Assembly (NCBI GenBank): GCA_938075305.1
Contig: CALJGV010000032.1
Span: 171,576 to 235,575 of the forward strand
Reading direction: 5' to 3'
Source: an uncultured bacterium
GTDB taxonomy: Bacteria; Planctomycetota; UBA1135; GCA-002686595
DNA: 64,000 bases
Shown: piece by piece, positions 17,821 through 26,375 of the stretch
How positions within the stretch are numbered: position 1 is the stretch's first letter
Layout of the letters: each line of letters opens with the position of its first letter
The notes under the pieces: model-generated
The model's input: only the letters and a program-made list of their open reading frames with translations
Database searches by the model: none
Told to the model about the DNA's origin: nothing
Made by a program: the position numbers and the translations under genes

Positions 17821-19635
17821 TCACCTGGAGAGGTGACCCAGGTCGGAGTCTCCCATCTCGATACCGCCCCCCGGAAAGTACTCCGCCCAGCGCCGGTCGA
17901 CGGTCGCAGCCGTCTCGGGATCGCAGAAGAGCTCCGCGGGGTAGTCCGGCTTCATCCGCGCGTCGATGACGATCGGCGGAGTGAAGGAGGGGTGGTGGTG
18001 GACCAGCTCCACCCCGCGAGCGAACAGGTCGCGGGCCGGGTCGAACCGGGTGAACGTCGTCCAGAGGAAGTTCATCGCGCTCCGGCTCGCGGCCCTGGCG
18101 TCGTCGACGAGGACCACGAGGGGCCAATCCTCGAAGGCCGGGTCGCGGGCCACGAGCGCGGCCGCGTCCGGGGCTTCGGCGTGGGGGGGACACTCCACGC
18201 AGAGCGCGCCATCCGTGAACACCTCGACGCGCCCGGCGGGGCGGGCTGGGGTTCCAACGAAGGTCTCCGGGAGCTTGCGCCGGGGCTCGCCGAGGCCGAG
18301 CAGGACGCCCTTGCTGCCCTCGTTGATCCGCGGGCCCGCGTAGTCGAGGGAGTCCATGGAGAGGTTGGAGAGCACGAACAAGTCGGTGCGGAAGTCCGCC
18401 CGCTCGAGGATGTGCCGCAGGGTGGCGGCGAAGTCCTTCAGCTCAACGGGGCGGTCCGTGGCCAGCAGGAACTTGGTCAGCGAGAGCTGGCCCTCGCCGA
18501 GGATCCGGAAGGCTGAGACCATCGCCTCGCGCCGGTAGCGCTCGCGGACCACCGCCGCCGCCAGTGCGTGGTAGCCGGTCTCCCCGTAGCTCCACAGGTC
18601 GAGTACCCCAGGCATGGCGACCTTGGCGAGGGGCCCCAGGAGCTCCTGGAGGTAGTCGCCGATGAAGAAGTCCTCCTGCCGCGGCTTCCCGACAACGGTC
18701 GCGGGCCAGACGGCGTCCCGTCGGCGATAGATCGTGTCGCACTGGAACCAGGGATAGTCGTGCGTCTCCGAGTAGTACCCGTAGTGGTCCCCGAAGGGGC
18801 CCTCGGGCCGGCGTGCGCCAGGCGTGATCTTGCCCGCCAGGACGAACTCGGCGCGGGAGACGAGCGGGAGCTCACCGCCGCCGTCCGGTCGACACAGCTC
18901 GAGCCTCTGGCCGAGCACCAGGCTCGCGAGCAGCACCTCTGGGACGTTCTCCGGCAGCGGCGCGATGGCGGCGAGGACCAGCGCCGGTGGGCCGCCCACG
19001 TGCACGTGCACGGGGAGCGGGCGCCCGAGTCGCTCCGCCTCCGCCAGGTGAAAGCCGCCTCCCTTTCCGATCTGGGCGTGCATACCGACGCCGCCGTCGT
19101 CGAACAGCTGGGCGCGGTACATGCCGAGGTTGAGCCCGCCGCTCTCGGGGTGGGCCGTGAGGACCAGAGGCAGGGTCACGAAGGGGCCGCCGTCCCGGGC
19201 CCAGGTGGTCAGCGCGGGGAGCTGTGACAGGTCCGGCGAGCGGTCGATGACCTCGGTGACCGGGCCGCGTCGGCCCCGCTTCAGGCCGACCCGGGCGAGC
19301 GAGGCCAGCAGGGACCGCTGGGCCCAGAGCTTCTTGGGGGTGGGAGGCAGCGCCTCCTCGGGGAGGGCGGCGATGCGTTCAACGACCTCCTCGGGTCGGT
19401 CGCCGAACGCGAGCTGGACGCGGCGGGCGGTGCCGAAGAGGTTGGTCACCGCGGGGAACGCCGCGCCGCGCGGCCGCTTGAACAGGATCGCAGGGCCGCC
19501 CGCGGCGATGACCCGCCGGTGGACCTCGGCCATCTCTAGGCGGGGGTCGACCTCCGCCTCGACCTCCACGAGCTCCCCTTCGGCCCTCAGGCGGTCCAGG
19601 AAGGCGGGGAGGTCCAGCGGTGCAGAGTGAGGCAT
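17821..19635 (-). CDS. UbiD-family decarboxylase
   Basis: This is a 604-residue member of the prenylated-FMN-dependent UbiD family, which removes or adds carboxylates on aromatic or unsaturated acids. Recognisable blocks include GMYRAQLFDDGGVGMHAQIGK (prFMN/metal region), EGPFGDHYGYYS (catalytic Glu loop) and the C-terminal dimerisation segment. The length fits the larger menaquinone-type members (MqnL-like) rather than short UbiD, but a role in quinone synthesis is only a guess. No ubiX flavin prenyltransferase is in the window. The start is either ATG 19635 or GTG 19656; the latter sits 4 nt after a TAGACT box. Confidence 0.85.
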   Translation of the reverse strand: MPHSAPLDLPAFLDRLRAEGELVEVEAEVDPRLEMAEVHRRVIAAGGPAILFKRPRGAAFPAVTNLFGTARRVQLAFGDRPEEVVERIAALPEEALPPTPKKLWAQRSLLASLARVGLKRGRRGPVTEVIDRSPDLSQLPALTTWARDGGPFVTLPLVLTAHPESGGLNLGMYRAQLFDDGGVGMHAQIGKGGGFHLAEAERLGRPLPVHVHVGGPPALVLAAIAPLPENVPEVLLASLVLGQRLELCRPDGGGELPLVSRAEFVLAGKITPGARRPEGPFGDHYGYYSETHDYPWFQCDTIYRRRDAVWPATVVGKPRQEDFFIGDYLQELLGPLAKVAMPGVLDLWSYGETGYHALAAAVVRERYRREAMVSAFRILGEGQLSLTKFLLATDRPVELKDFAATLRHILERADFRTDLFVLSNLSMDSLDYAGPRINEGSKGVLLGLGEPRRKLPETFVGTPARPAGRVEVFTDGALCVECPPHAEAPDAAALVARDPAFEDWPLVVLVDDARAASRSAMNFLWTTFTRFDPARDLFARGVELVHHHPSFTPPIVIDARMKPDYPAELFCDPETAATVDRRWAEYFPGGGIEMGDSDLGHLSR

Positions 19636-19660
19636 GGATGTGAGAGGCAGGTTCACTGGG

Positions 19661-19666
19661 AGTCTA
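19661..19666 (-). promoter_or_regulatory. -10-like box upstream of ubiD-like gene
   Basis: TAGACT on the minus strand, 4 nt before GTG 19656 and 25 nt before ATG 19635. Depending on the start site, the mRNA is leaderless from the GTG or has a short leader. Confidence 0.4.
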
Positions 19667-19768
19667 GTCCCATGACGGTCTTCACCGGAACCTGAGTGGG
19701 ACCGTAGTGTTGATGTGTGGGGCCGGTACCGTGCCAGCGAGAGGTCCCCCTATGCGACGCTTCGTCCA

Positions 19769-21514
19769 ATGATCCACCCCTTCCACTCCATCTCAGCCGG
19801 CCACCTCCTGCTCACCCTCACGCTCCTGGGCGGTGGGCCGCCGTCGGCGGACACCACGAACGCCGCGCCCTCCGGCCCCGTTCCCCCGCCGGCGGCCGTC
19901 GGCGAATGGGTGCCCGGGGAGGAGGAGGCGCACGCTCTCCCGTGGGACCGCCGGTCGGTGGAGCACGTCTGGAACCGTGCGGGGTTTGGCATCCGCGCAG
20001 AGGACGTGGACGCTTGGGTGGAGGCGGGCCCCAGGGCGCTGGTGGACCACCTTGTCCGTCCCCGGCCCAGCGCCGGCGAGGGGGCGAGGGTCCCTTACCG
20101 CTACGATCCGCTGCCGTACACCGCCGCCGAGTACAGCCGTTCGGCGGGTGACGAGAAGCGCGAGCTTCGGAAGCAGCGGAATCGGTGGTTCAAGGATCAG
20201 TTCGCGGCGTTCCGGGAGGACTGGGTCGAGGGGATGGTCGCCGGTGAGGATCCCCTGCGCGATCGAATGACGCTGATGTGGCACGGGGTATTCACCTCGT
20301 CCCTCGAGACCGTGAAGCGTCCCTCACTGATCATTCAGCAGCACCAGACCATCCGCTCTCGGGCGCTCGGGAGCTACTCGGAACTGCTGCACGAGATGCT
20401 CCAGGACCCCGCGTTGCTGGTCTACCTCGACAACGACGACAACCGTAAGGGCCGGCCCAACGAGAACCTCGCGCGCGAGGTCATGGAGCTCTTCTCCCTC
20501 GGCGAGGGGAACTACGGGGAGGTGGACATCAGCGAGGCCGCGCGCAGCCTCACGGGAGCAGGCGTGGCGTCGGCGCTGGACGTAGCCACCTACCGCTTCA
20601 ACCCCAAGCGGCACGACGACGACGCCAAGACGATCCTCGGTGTCCGTGGGAGCCACGGCCCCGCCGACCTCGCCGACATCCTGTTGGGCCAGCCGGCCTG
20701 CGCGTCCTACATCGCGCGCACCGTGATCGAGTACCTCGAAGGCGTCCCTGCGGGGGACGAGCGGGTGGAGGAGTACGCCGCCCGGCTGAGGGAGACCGGC
20801 TACGACGTCGGCTACCTCGTCGAGCGCCTCCTGCTGGACCCGCGCTTCTATCGGGACGAGGTGATCGGCGCGCGCATCGCGAGCCCCATCGACTTCCTCG
20901 TGGGCAGCGCGATCCGCCTGGAGGCAAAGCTGCCTGCTCGCTTCATCGTCGAGGCGGCAGCGGACCTCGGGCAGGACCTGTTCCAGCCGCCGAACGTGAA
21001 GGGGTGGGACGAGGGCCTCGCCTGGATCACGACCTCGACGTTCATGATGCGCGGCAACATCGCCGGGGCGATCGTCGGCGCCGTGGACATCGAGACCCTG
21101 CGTGCTGACGCCACGGACATGATGGAGATGTCGGGGGCCATGGACGAGATGGGGCCGATGACGGGCAAGCAGAAGCGCAGGGCCGAGGGGCAGCAGATCA
21201 AGCGATACGAGGTGGCCGGGCTCGCGTCGATCCTGCGCCAGGCGAAGTATGAGCCCAGCTCCATGGAGGCGCGGGCCGTGCGGGACGCTGGCGCGAGCAG
21301 CGACCGGGAGGTGGTCGAGCTCCTCACGGAGAGGCTGCTCGCGATCGAACCGCCGGAGGAGGCGCTCCAGATGCTGGAGCTGCAGCTGCGTGAGATCCGC
21401 GAGAAGTACGAGATCGAGGCGGCTGATCTGCCGCGCTTCCGGCGCAAGAACCAGCGCGCCTTGCACGATTTCTCGCACCTCGTCCTCTCGTTGCCCGAGG
21501 CCCAGCTCCACTGA
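19769..21514 (+). CDS. DUF1800 domain protein, exported
   Basis: This 581-residue protein has an N-terminal hydrophobic signal (about 1-22) and a DUF1800 domain covering most of the chain. Family blocks are WNRAGFGIRAEDVDAWVEAGP, MTLMWHGVFTSSLE, ENLAREVMELFSLGEGNY, a truncated FNPKRHDDDAKTILG block and DLGQDLFQPPNVKGWDEG. DUF1800 genes are nearly always followed by DUF1501 genes, as here. Their joint function is not established; association with the cell surface or export is inferred from the signals. The ATG at 19769 is chosen for the signal peptide. Confidence 0.85.
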   Translation: MIHPFHSISAGHLLLTLTLLGGGPPSADTTNAAPSGPVPPPAAVGEWVPGEEEAHALPWDRRSVEHVWNRAGFGIRAEDVDAWVEAGPRALVDHLVRPRPSAGEGARVPYRYDPLPYTAAEYSRSAGDEKRELRKQRNRWFKDQFAAFREDWVEGMVAGEDPLRDRMTLMWHGVFTSSLETVKRPSLIIQQHQTIRSRALGSYSELLHEMLQDPALLVYLDNDDNRKGRPNENLAREVMELFSLGEGNYGEVDISEAARSLTGAGVASALDVATYRFNPKRHDDDAKTILGVRGSHGPADLADILLGQPACASYIARTVIEYLEGVPAGDERVEEYAARLRETGYDVGYLVERLLLDPRFYRDEVIGARIASPIDFLVGSAIRLEAKLPARFIVEAAADLGQDLFQPPNVKGWDEGLAWITTSTFMMRGNIAGAIVGAVDIETLRADATDMMEMSGAMDEMGPMTGKQKRRAEGQQIKRYEVAGLASILRQAKYEPSSMEARAVRDAGASSDREVVELLTERLLAIEPPEEALQMLELQLREIREKYEIEAADLPRFRRKNQRALHDFSHLVLSLPEAQLH

Positions 21515-21543
21515 CCATGCTCGGCGTCCCCGAGGCCCACCCC

Positions 21544-22782
21544 ATGAACCTCCACAAGTCTGACCGCCGCTCTTTCCTGCGCGCAGCCGCCGCCTCTGCG
21601 GCTGGGGCTGCCTTCCTGCCGCAGGCCCTCGCCAGCGGTGCCCGCTGTCAGCTGCTCCCCGGGGAGACGGGCAAGAACCTCGTCCTGGTTCAGCTCTCCG
21701 GCGGCAACGACGGGCTCGCCACGGTCATCCCCCACGGGGACGATGAGCTGCGCCGCCGTCGCCGGACCACGGTCCACAAGGCCTCCGAGGTGCTGAAGCT
21801 GGACGACTACCGCGGGCTCAACCCGGGCCTCAGGTCGCTCCGCGGGCGCTTCGACGAGGGGCAGCTGGCGATCGTCGAGGGCTGCGGCTACCCGGACGCG
21901 ATCCGCTCCCATTTCAAGTCGTACGAGGTCTGGCACACCGGGCATCGGGCTGGCCGGATCTCGGGGGACGGTTGGGTCGGCCGCCTCGCTGCGACCTGCT
22001 GGGCGGATGAGCCGCGTCCGGACCGGGTCGTCCACTTCGGCGGCAAGGCGCCGTACTCGCTCTTCTCCCGCGAGCAGCCGCCGGTGGCCCTCGCGTCACC
22101 GACCGGGTACCGGTGGTTCGGGGACGAGGACGCCTACGCCCAAGGGGGCGCGGCGATCTGTGAGCACGGGATGGAGCGGGACCCCCGGCACGTGGGACGC
22201 GACGACGCCCTGCAGCGGCTGCGCGCGACCCTCGACGATGCCCGCGAGTCCTCGGGGAGAATCCGCGGGGCGGCGGCGACCTACCGGACGGAGGTGGAGT
22301 ACCCCAAGACCCGGCTTTCCGCCGGCCTGCGCGACGTGGCCGCGCTGGTGAACGCCCGGTCGGGCACGCAGGTCTTCTCCGTCGCTGATCGGGGGTATGA
22401 CACCCACTCGAGGCAACGCCAGGCCCACGATCGCAAGATGCAGGACCTGGGGGACGGACTCGGGGCCTTCCTGGAAGACCTCGACCGCAGCGAGGCGGGG
22501 CGAAACACGGTGGTCCTCGTCTTCAGCGAGTTCGGCCGCAGGGTTGCCGAGAACGGGTCCTCGGGCCATGACCACGGAAAGGCGGGCCCCATGTTCGTCC
22601 TGGGCCACTCGGTCAAGGGCGGCCTCTACGGCGCCCACCCGTCGCTCACCCAGCTCGACGCGGGGGACCTGGCCTTCACCACGGACTTCCGTTCGGTCTA
22701 CGCCACGCTCATCGGCGGCCTGTTCGGCGCTGACCCGGCGCAGGTGCTCGGGGCCGATTACCCGCTCCTGCCGCTGATCTGA
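21544..22782 (+). CDS. DUF1501 domain protein with Tat signal
   Basis: This 412-residue protein of the sulfatase/alkaline-phosphatase-like DUF1501 family follows the DUF1800 gene by 29 nt. The N-terminus MNLHKSDRRSFLRAAAASAAGAA is a twin-arginine signal, which favours ATG 21544 over the in-frame ATG at 21517. Family blocks include NLVLVQLSGGNDGLATVIP, DTHSRQ within the late metal site, and VLVFSEFGRR...GHDHGKAGPMFVLG. It is exported folded, presumably as partner of the DUF1800 protein. Confidence 0.88.
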   Translation: MNLHKSDRRSFLRAAAASAAGAAFLPQALASGARCQLLPGETGKNLVLVQLSGGNDGLATVIPHGDDELRRRRRTTVHKASEVLKLDDYRGLNPGLRSLRGRFDEGQLAIVEGCGYPDAIRSHFKSYEVWHTGHRAGRISGDGWVGRLAATCWADEPRPDRVVHFGGKAPYSLFSREQPPVALASPTGYRWFGDEDAYAQGGAAICEHGMERDPRHVGRDDALQRLRATLDDARESSGRIRGAAATYRTEVEYPKTRLSAGLRDVAALVNARSGTQVFSVADRGYDTHSRQRQAHDRKMQDLGDGLGAFLEDLDRSEAGRNTVVLVFSEFGRRVAENGSSGHDHGKAGPMFVLGHSVKGGLYGAHPSLTQLDAGDLAFTTDFRSVYATLIGGLFGADPAQVLGADYPLLPLI

Positions 22783-22812
22783 ACCACGGACGGGTCCGGG
22801 GCCCCCTGCGGA

Positions 22813-23235
22813 TCAGGCGGCGAGGACCTTGGTGTGCAGGCGCATCACCGCGGCGCGGTCGAGCTCGAAGCCGAGGCTGTGATACGCCTCGTCGAAGGTC
22901 GCCCACCGATGGGCCGCCCAGTCGGGTGAGATCCTCCCGGGCTCGATGATGTCCTCGGTGCGGACGCCGAACATCCACTCGACGACCTCCTCGTCGCCGA
23001 TGCTCCATCGACCCGGCATCTCGAGGTCGAGGAAGCGCTGCGGCGGCGGGAGCCCGATGTCGTCACGGACGTGCTGACGGATCGCGGTCTCGAGCTTGTC
23101 GCCGAAGCCCAGCGAAGCCTGGAGCGGTCCCCACATGGCCTCTAGCCCCTGGTCTCTCTTGAGCAGCAGGTAGGTAGGTCTCGTCTCGGCGAAGCGGTAG
23201 ACGAAGATCTTGATGCGATGGATGAGTTCACTCAT
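22813..23235 (-). CDS. Nudix-fold protein with degenerate Nudix box
   Basis: This 140-residue protein has the overall Nudix layout: an N-terminal strand IKIFVYRF, LLLKRDQGLEAMWGPLQASLGFGD, the box region and a C-terminal helix. At the Nudix box the canonical E-x7-RE-x2-EE-x-G reads D-x7-QH-x2-DD-x-G (DKLETAIRQHVRDDIGL). Asp can still bind metal, but loss of the RE pair suggests altered or lost hydrolase activity. The ATG at 23235 is used; the frame extends further upstream without recognisable sequence. It diverges from folC. Confidence 0.7.
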   Translation of the reverse strand: MSELIHRIKIFVYRFAETRPTYLLLKRDQGLEAMWGPLQASLGFGDKLETAIRQHVRDDIGLPPPQRFLDLEMPGRWSIGDEEVVEWMFGVRTEDIIEPGRISPDWAAHRWATFDEAYHSLGFELDRAAVMRLHTKVLAA

Positions 23236-23393
23236 CTTGCCGGGGAGCCGTCCCCTCCATCGGCAGGCCACCGGGCCTGACGCAGGGGGGCGGGTGATGT
23301 TCCTTCCCTGACGAAGAGCGGGAGAAGCACCGCTCACCGCACGCATCAATCCGAGACCGCGTCTCCCAACGGGTCACGGTGCCCCCAGCCTCC

Positions 23394-24689
23394 ATGCCTG
23401 ATCCCCCTCGCCTCCACGACGTCCTCGACCGCCTGGACGCGCGGATCAACTGGGAGCGGCGGGACCGATCCAGTGGTTGGAGGGTGGACCTGGCACCGAT
23501 GGTGGACCTTGCGGCCCGGGCGGGCGGACCCTCCCGGGACTTCGGCCTCTGCCACGTCGCTGGTTCGAAGGGGAAGGGGTCGGTCGCGAACCTCGTGGCA
23601 GCGGGGCTGGGCCGTGCAGGGCTGAAGGTGGGCGTCTTCGGGTCGCCCCACGTCGAGCGGATCAACGAGCGGATCTGCATCGACGGCGAGCCCCTGGGGG
23701 ACGAGCCCCTGGCCGCTGCCCTGGCGGCGTCGCTCCGCCTGGTGGAGGAGGCCGAGAGGGCCGGGACGGACGGCGCCGAGGCGTCCTGGTTCGACATCGT
23801 GACCCTGGCCGGGCTCTGGGCCTTCCGCGAGGCGAGCGTGGACTGGGCGGTGCTCGAGGTCGGCCTCGGCGGCCGGCTGGACTCCACCAACGTGATCGAA
23901 CCTCCGGAGGTCGCCGTGGTGACGACGATCGCGCTGGAGCACACCGCGATCCTCGGCGACACCCTGGCGGCCATCGCGAGGGAGAAGGGAGGGATCGTGA
24001 AGCCCGGATCTCCGCTGGTCACGGGGACCCCGCCGGGTGGAGAGGCCCACGGAGTGCTGGCCGAGATCGCAGAGCGCCTCGGCGTCGAGCACGTGGTCGC
24101 GTGGAGCGAGCGTGATCGGACCTTCGAGGAGGCGAACGTGCGAGTGGCCCGGGCAGCCCTCGACCTCCTGGGCCGCGGTGTGCCAGGGCTTGGCGGGGCG
24201 CTCCTCACGCGGGAGGCCATCCAAGCCGCGAGGCTGCCCGGACGCATGGAGTGGCTGAACTCCGGCCCGGTTCGGGTGCTCCTCGACGGCGCTCACGTCC
24301 CCAGCTCCCTGGAGATGGCCGTTGAAGAGGCGCTGGAGGACGCCAACGTCCCATGGGGGGCGGTCGTGGCGATCCACAGGGAGAAGAACCTTGGGGAGCT
24401 GCTTGCGCCTCTCTCAAGGCGAGGCTTCAGGCGAGTCTTCGCGACCACGGTCCCGGGGACCGGCGTTCATCACGCGGCGACCGCCGTGGCGCAGGCCGCG
24501 GGGGCGCTGGGCCTGGAGACGGAGGTCCATGACCTCCCTGAAGCCGCCCTCGGGTCGGCCCTCGAGTGGGCGGAAGGGGCCGGAGCGGCGCCGGTCAGCA
24601 GCGCGCCCGCCGGGGTGATGGTGACGGGCTCGCTCTACCTCGTGGGCGCCCTCCGGGCCCGGCTCCGGGCCGCTGGAAGCCGCGGCTGA
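23394..24689 (+). CDS. folC: Folylpolyglutamate synthase / dihydrofolate synthase
   Basis: This 431-residue Mur-ligase-family enzyme adds glutamate to dihydropteroate or folates, using ATP. The P-loop HVAGSKGKGSVANLV (about 57-63) and SPHVERINERICIDGEPL are characteristic. VLEVGLGGRLDSTNVI and TTIALEHTAILGDTLAAIAREKGGIVKPG are the FolC-specific blocks, and LLDGAHVPSSLE opens the C-terminal ligase domain (the usual DGAHNP is DGAHVP). The start ATG 23394 is preferred over GTG 23379. Bifunctionality is common in bacteria but not shown here. Confidence 0.9.
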   Translation: MPDPPRLHDVLDRLDARINWERRDRSSGWRVDLAPMVDLAARAGGPSRDFGLCHVAGSKGKGSVANLVAAGLGRAGLKVGVFGSPHVERINERICIDGEPLGDEPLAAALAASLRLVEEAERAGTDGAEASWFDIVTLAGLWAFREASVDWAVLEVGLGGRLDSTNVIEPPEVAVVTTIALEHTAILGDTLAAIAREKGGIVKPGSPLVTGTPPGGEAHGVLAEIAERLGVEHVVAWSERDRTFEEANVRVARAALDLLGRGVPGLGGALLTREAIQAARLPGRMEWLNSGPVRVLLDGAHVPSSLEMAVEEALEDANVPWGAVVAIHREKNLGELLAPLSRRGFRRVFATTVPGTGVHHAATAVAQAAGALGLETEVHDLPEAALGSALEWAEGAGAAPVSSAPAGVMVTGSLYLVGALRARLRAAGSRG

Positions 24690-24784
24690 GTGCCCCCAGG
24701 CTCGTCCCCGGTCGGGATCGGTCTCCACGCGGTGCGCGGCTCAAGGCGGCGCGGGCCATGGGCCGATAGTCACCCACGCACGCC

Positions 24785-25282
24785 ATGCTCTGCTCCGACC
24801 TCTTCCTGACCGACGCCTTTCTCATCAAGGGGAACGTCGAGAACAAGTACACGCGGCTGTCAAAGATCCTGGACGAGCATCGCAAGACGTTCCTTCGGAT
24901 CCGGGACTGCACCCTCGTCGATCTGAAGTCCCGGGACCAGATCCACACGCCGCTGCTGCACATCAATCTCGATGAGGTGCTGATCGCCCACGAGTTCCTC
25001 GACGAGGCCGGGGATGGGGCGATGGCGGACATCTCAAGGGAGGCCGACCTCGACAAGGTGCGGGTGTTCTACACCGGCCACCTGAACATCGAGCTTTCAG
25101 GTCTCATCCGCCCCGGGAGCTACGACGTCTCGGACACGTCAACGCGGCGCTTCTTCGTGATGCGCGAGCCCGAGCTGCGGGGCTTCAACGACCAGGGGGA
25201 CGACGAGCTCCGTCGCCTCACCGACCTCTCGTACGCGATCGTGAACAAGCAGCGTTTGAGCTACGTGTACGACTTCAACTGA
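24785..25282 (+). CDS. Conserved-looking hypothetical protein
   Basis: This 165-residue soluble protein has no signal or membrane segment. It is not recognised. Codon use is normal and composition is balanced (aliphatic/charged), as expected of a folded alpha/beta protein. Notable blocks are SDLFLTDAFLIKGNVENKYTRLS at the N-terminus, which looks like an RNA- or ligand-binding beta motif, and HINLDEVLIAHEFLDEAGD in the middle. A GATAGT box lies about 14 nt upstream of the ATG. It converges with rsgA. Confidence 0.75.
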   Translation: MLCSDLFLTDAFLIKGNVENKYTRLSKILDEHRKTFLRIRDCTLVDLKSRDQIHTPLLHINLDEVLIAHEFLDEAGDGAMADISREADLDKVRVFYTGHLNIELSGLIRPGSYDVSDTSTRRFFVMREPELRGFNDQGDDELRRLTDLSYAIVNKQRLSYVYDFN

Positions 25283-25330
25283 GGTGAGGCTCGGCGACGC
25301 CGCCAGAGCGAAGCCGGATTCGGAGCCCCC

Positions 25331-26344
25331 TCAGTCGTCGGACGGCTCGCCGGAGCCGTCCGGATCGTAGGCCCCGTCGGGGTCCACCTCGTCCAGGAGG
25401 CTCAGGTAGCTCGCGTAGCGTGTGTCGGCGAGGAGGCCCTCCTCCGCCGCGTCCGCGACCGCGCAGCCCGGCTCATGGTCGTGGGTGCAGTCGCTGTACT
25501 GGCAGCGCGCTTGGAAGGGAGCGAAGTCGGGGAACAGGTCCCGCACCTGGGCCCGTTCGAGGCCGTGCAGCCGGAAGACCCGGATGCCAGGGGTGTCGAC
25601 GACGTAGCCGCCCATCTCCAGGCGGTGGAGCCGTGAGTAGGTGGTCGTGTGCTTGCCCTGCTTCCAGTAGGCGCTGATCTTGCCCTCCTTGATGTTGAGG
25701 CCGGGCTGGATCCGGTTCAGCAGGGTCGACTTGCCGGCGCCGCTCGGACCGTAGAAGACCGAGACGCGGTCCTTGAGCAGCGCGCACATCTCCTCGACAC
25801 CCTCGCCGGACTTCGCCGACGTGACCAGCACCCTCAGGTCAGGGACGTCGCGATAGGTGGCGAGGTAGCGGTCGATGAAGGCGCCCTTCTTGTCGAGGTC
25901 CGCCTTGTTGAAGACGAGGACGGCCGGGATCTGATGCCAGCTGCAAGCCGCGAGGATGCGGTCGGTGCGGTTGCTCGAGAAGCCGGGGCTCCGCAGGGAG
26001 CCGATCACGAACAGCTGGTCCACGTTGGAGACGAGCACCTGTTCGCGGGGGTCGTGCGAGGAGGCGACGCGCCCGAGGTAGTTCCGGCGGGGGAGCACCT
26101 CCTCGAGGCTGGCAGGGTCGGTGGAGAGGTCCAGCCGGACCCGGTCGCCCACCGCCACGGGGTTCTTCTGCCCCTGCAGGTCCTCGAACAGCGCGCCGCG
26201 TAGGGCCGCGAGGATGGGCTCGCCCGGGGGCGTCTCACGGACGGCGGACGCGCCTGGGGTGACGGTCTCCGCCTCCACGTCCACGTGGACGACCTTCGCG
26301 TCCACGCGGACGACTCTTCCGAGAGCGTTGGCGCTGGCGGTCAT
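25331..26344 (-). CDS. rsgA: Ribosome small-subunit-dependent GTPase A
   Basis: This 337-residue circularly permuted GTPase acts in late 30S ribosome maturation. It has the N-terminal OB fold (1-110) and then GTPase motifs in permuted order: NKAD (G4), SAKSGEG (G5), GPSGAGKSTLLN (G1, about 200-211), G2 Thr in HTTTYSRLH and DTPGIR (G3). A C-terminal zinc knuckle with C-x4-C-x-H-x4-C spacing (CQYSDCTHDHEPGC) completes it. The ATG 26344 is set by a TACCCT box 8 nt upstream. It diverges from the SpoU methyltransferase gene with only 31 bp between the start codons. Confidence 0.93.
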   Translation of the reverse strand: MTASANALGRVVRVDAKVVHVDVEAETVTPGASAVRETPPGEPILAALRGALFEDLQGQKNPVAVGDRVRLDLSTDPASLEEVLPRRNYLGRVASSHDPREQVLVSNVDQLFVIGSLRSPGFSSNRTDRILAACSWHQIPAVLVFNKADLDKKGAFIDRYLATYRDVPDLRVLVTSAKSGEGVEEMCALLKDRVSVFYGPSGAGKSTLLNRIQPGLNIKEGKISAYWKQGKHTTTYSRLHRLEMGGYVVDTPGIRVFRLHGLERAQVRDLFPDFAPFQARCQYSDCTHDHEPGCAVADAAEEGLLADTRYASYLSLLDEVDPDGAYDPDGSGEPSDD

Positions 26345-26352
26345 CGACGACA

Positions 26353-26358
26353 AGGGTA
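26353..26358 (-). promoter_or_regulatory. -10-like box of rsgA (leaderless type)
   Basis: TACCCT on the minus strand, 8 nt before the ATG at 26344. It lies 5 bp from the opposing box of the methyltransferase gene. Confidence 0.55.
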
Positions 26359-26363
26359 CGCGG

Positions 26364-26369
26364 TATCCT
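26364..26369 (+). promoter_or_regulatory. -10-like box of the SpoU methyltransferase gene (leaderless type)
   Basis: TATCCT, 6 nt (gtcccc) before the ATG at 26376, with no room for a Shine-Dalgarno. Confidence 0.6.
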
Positions 26370-26375
26370 GTCCCC

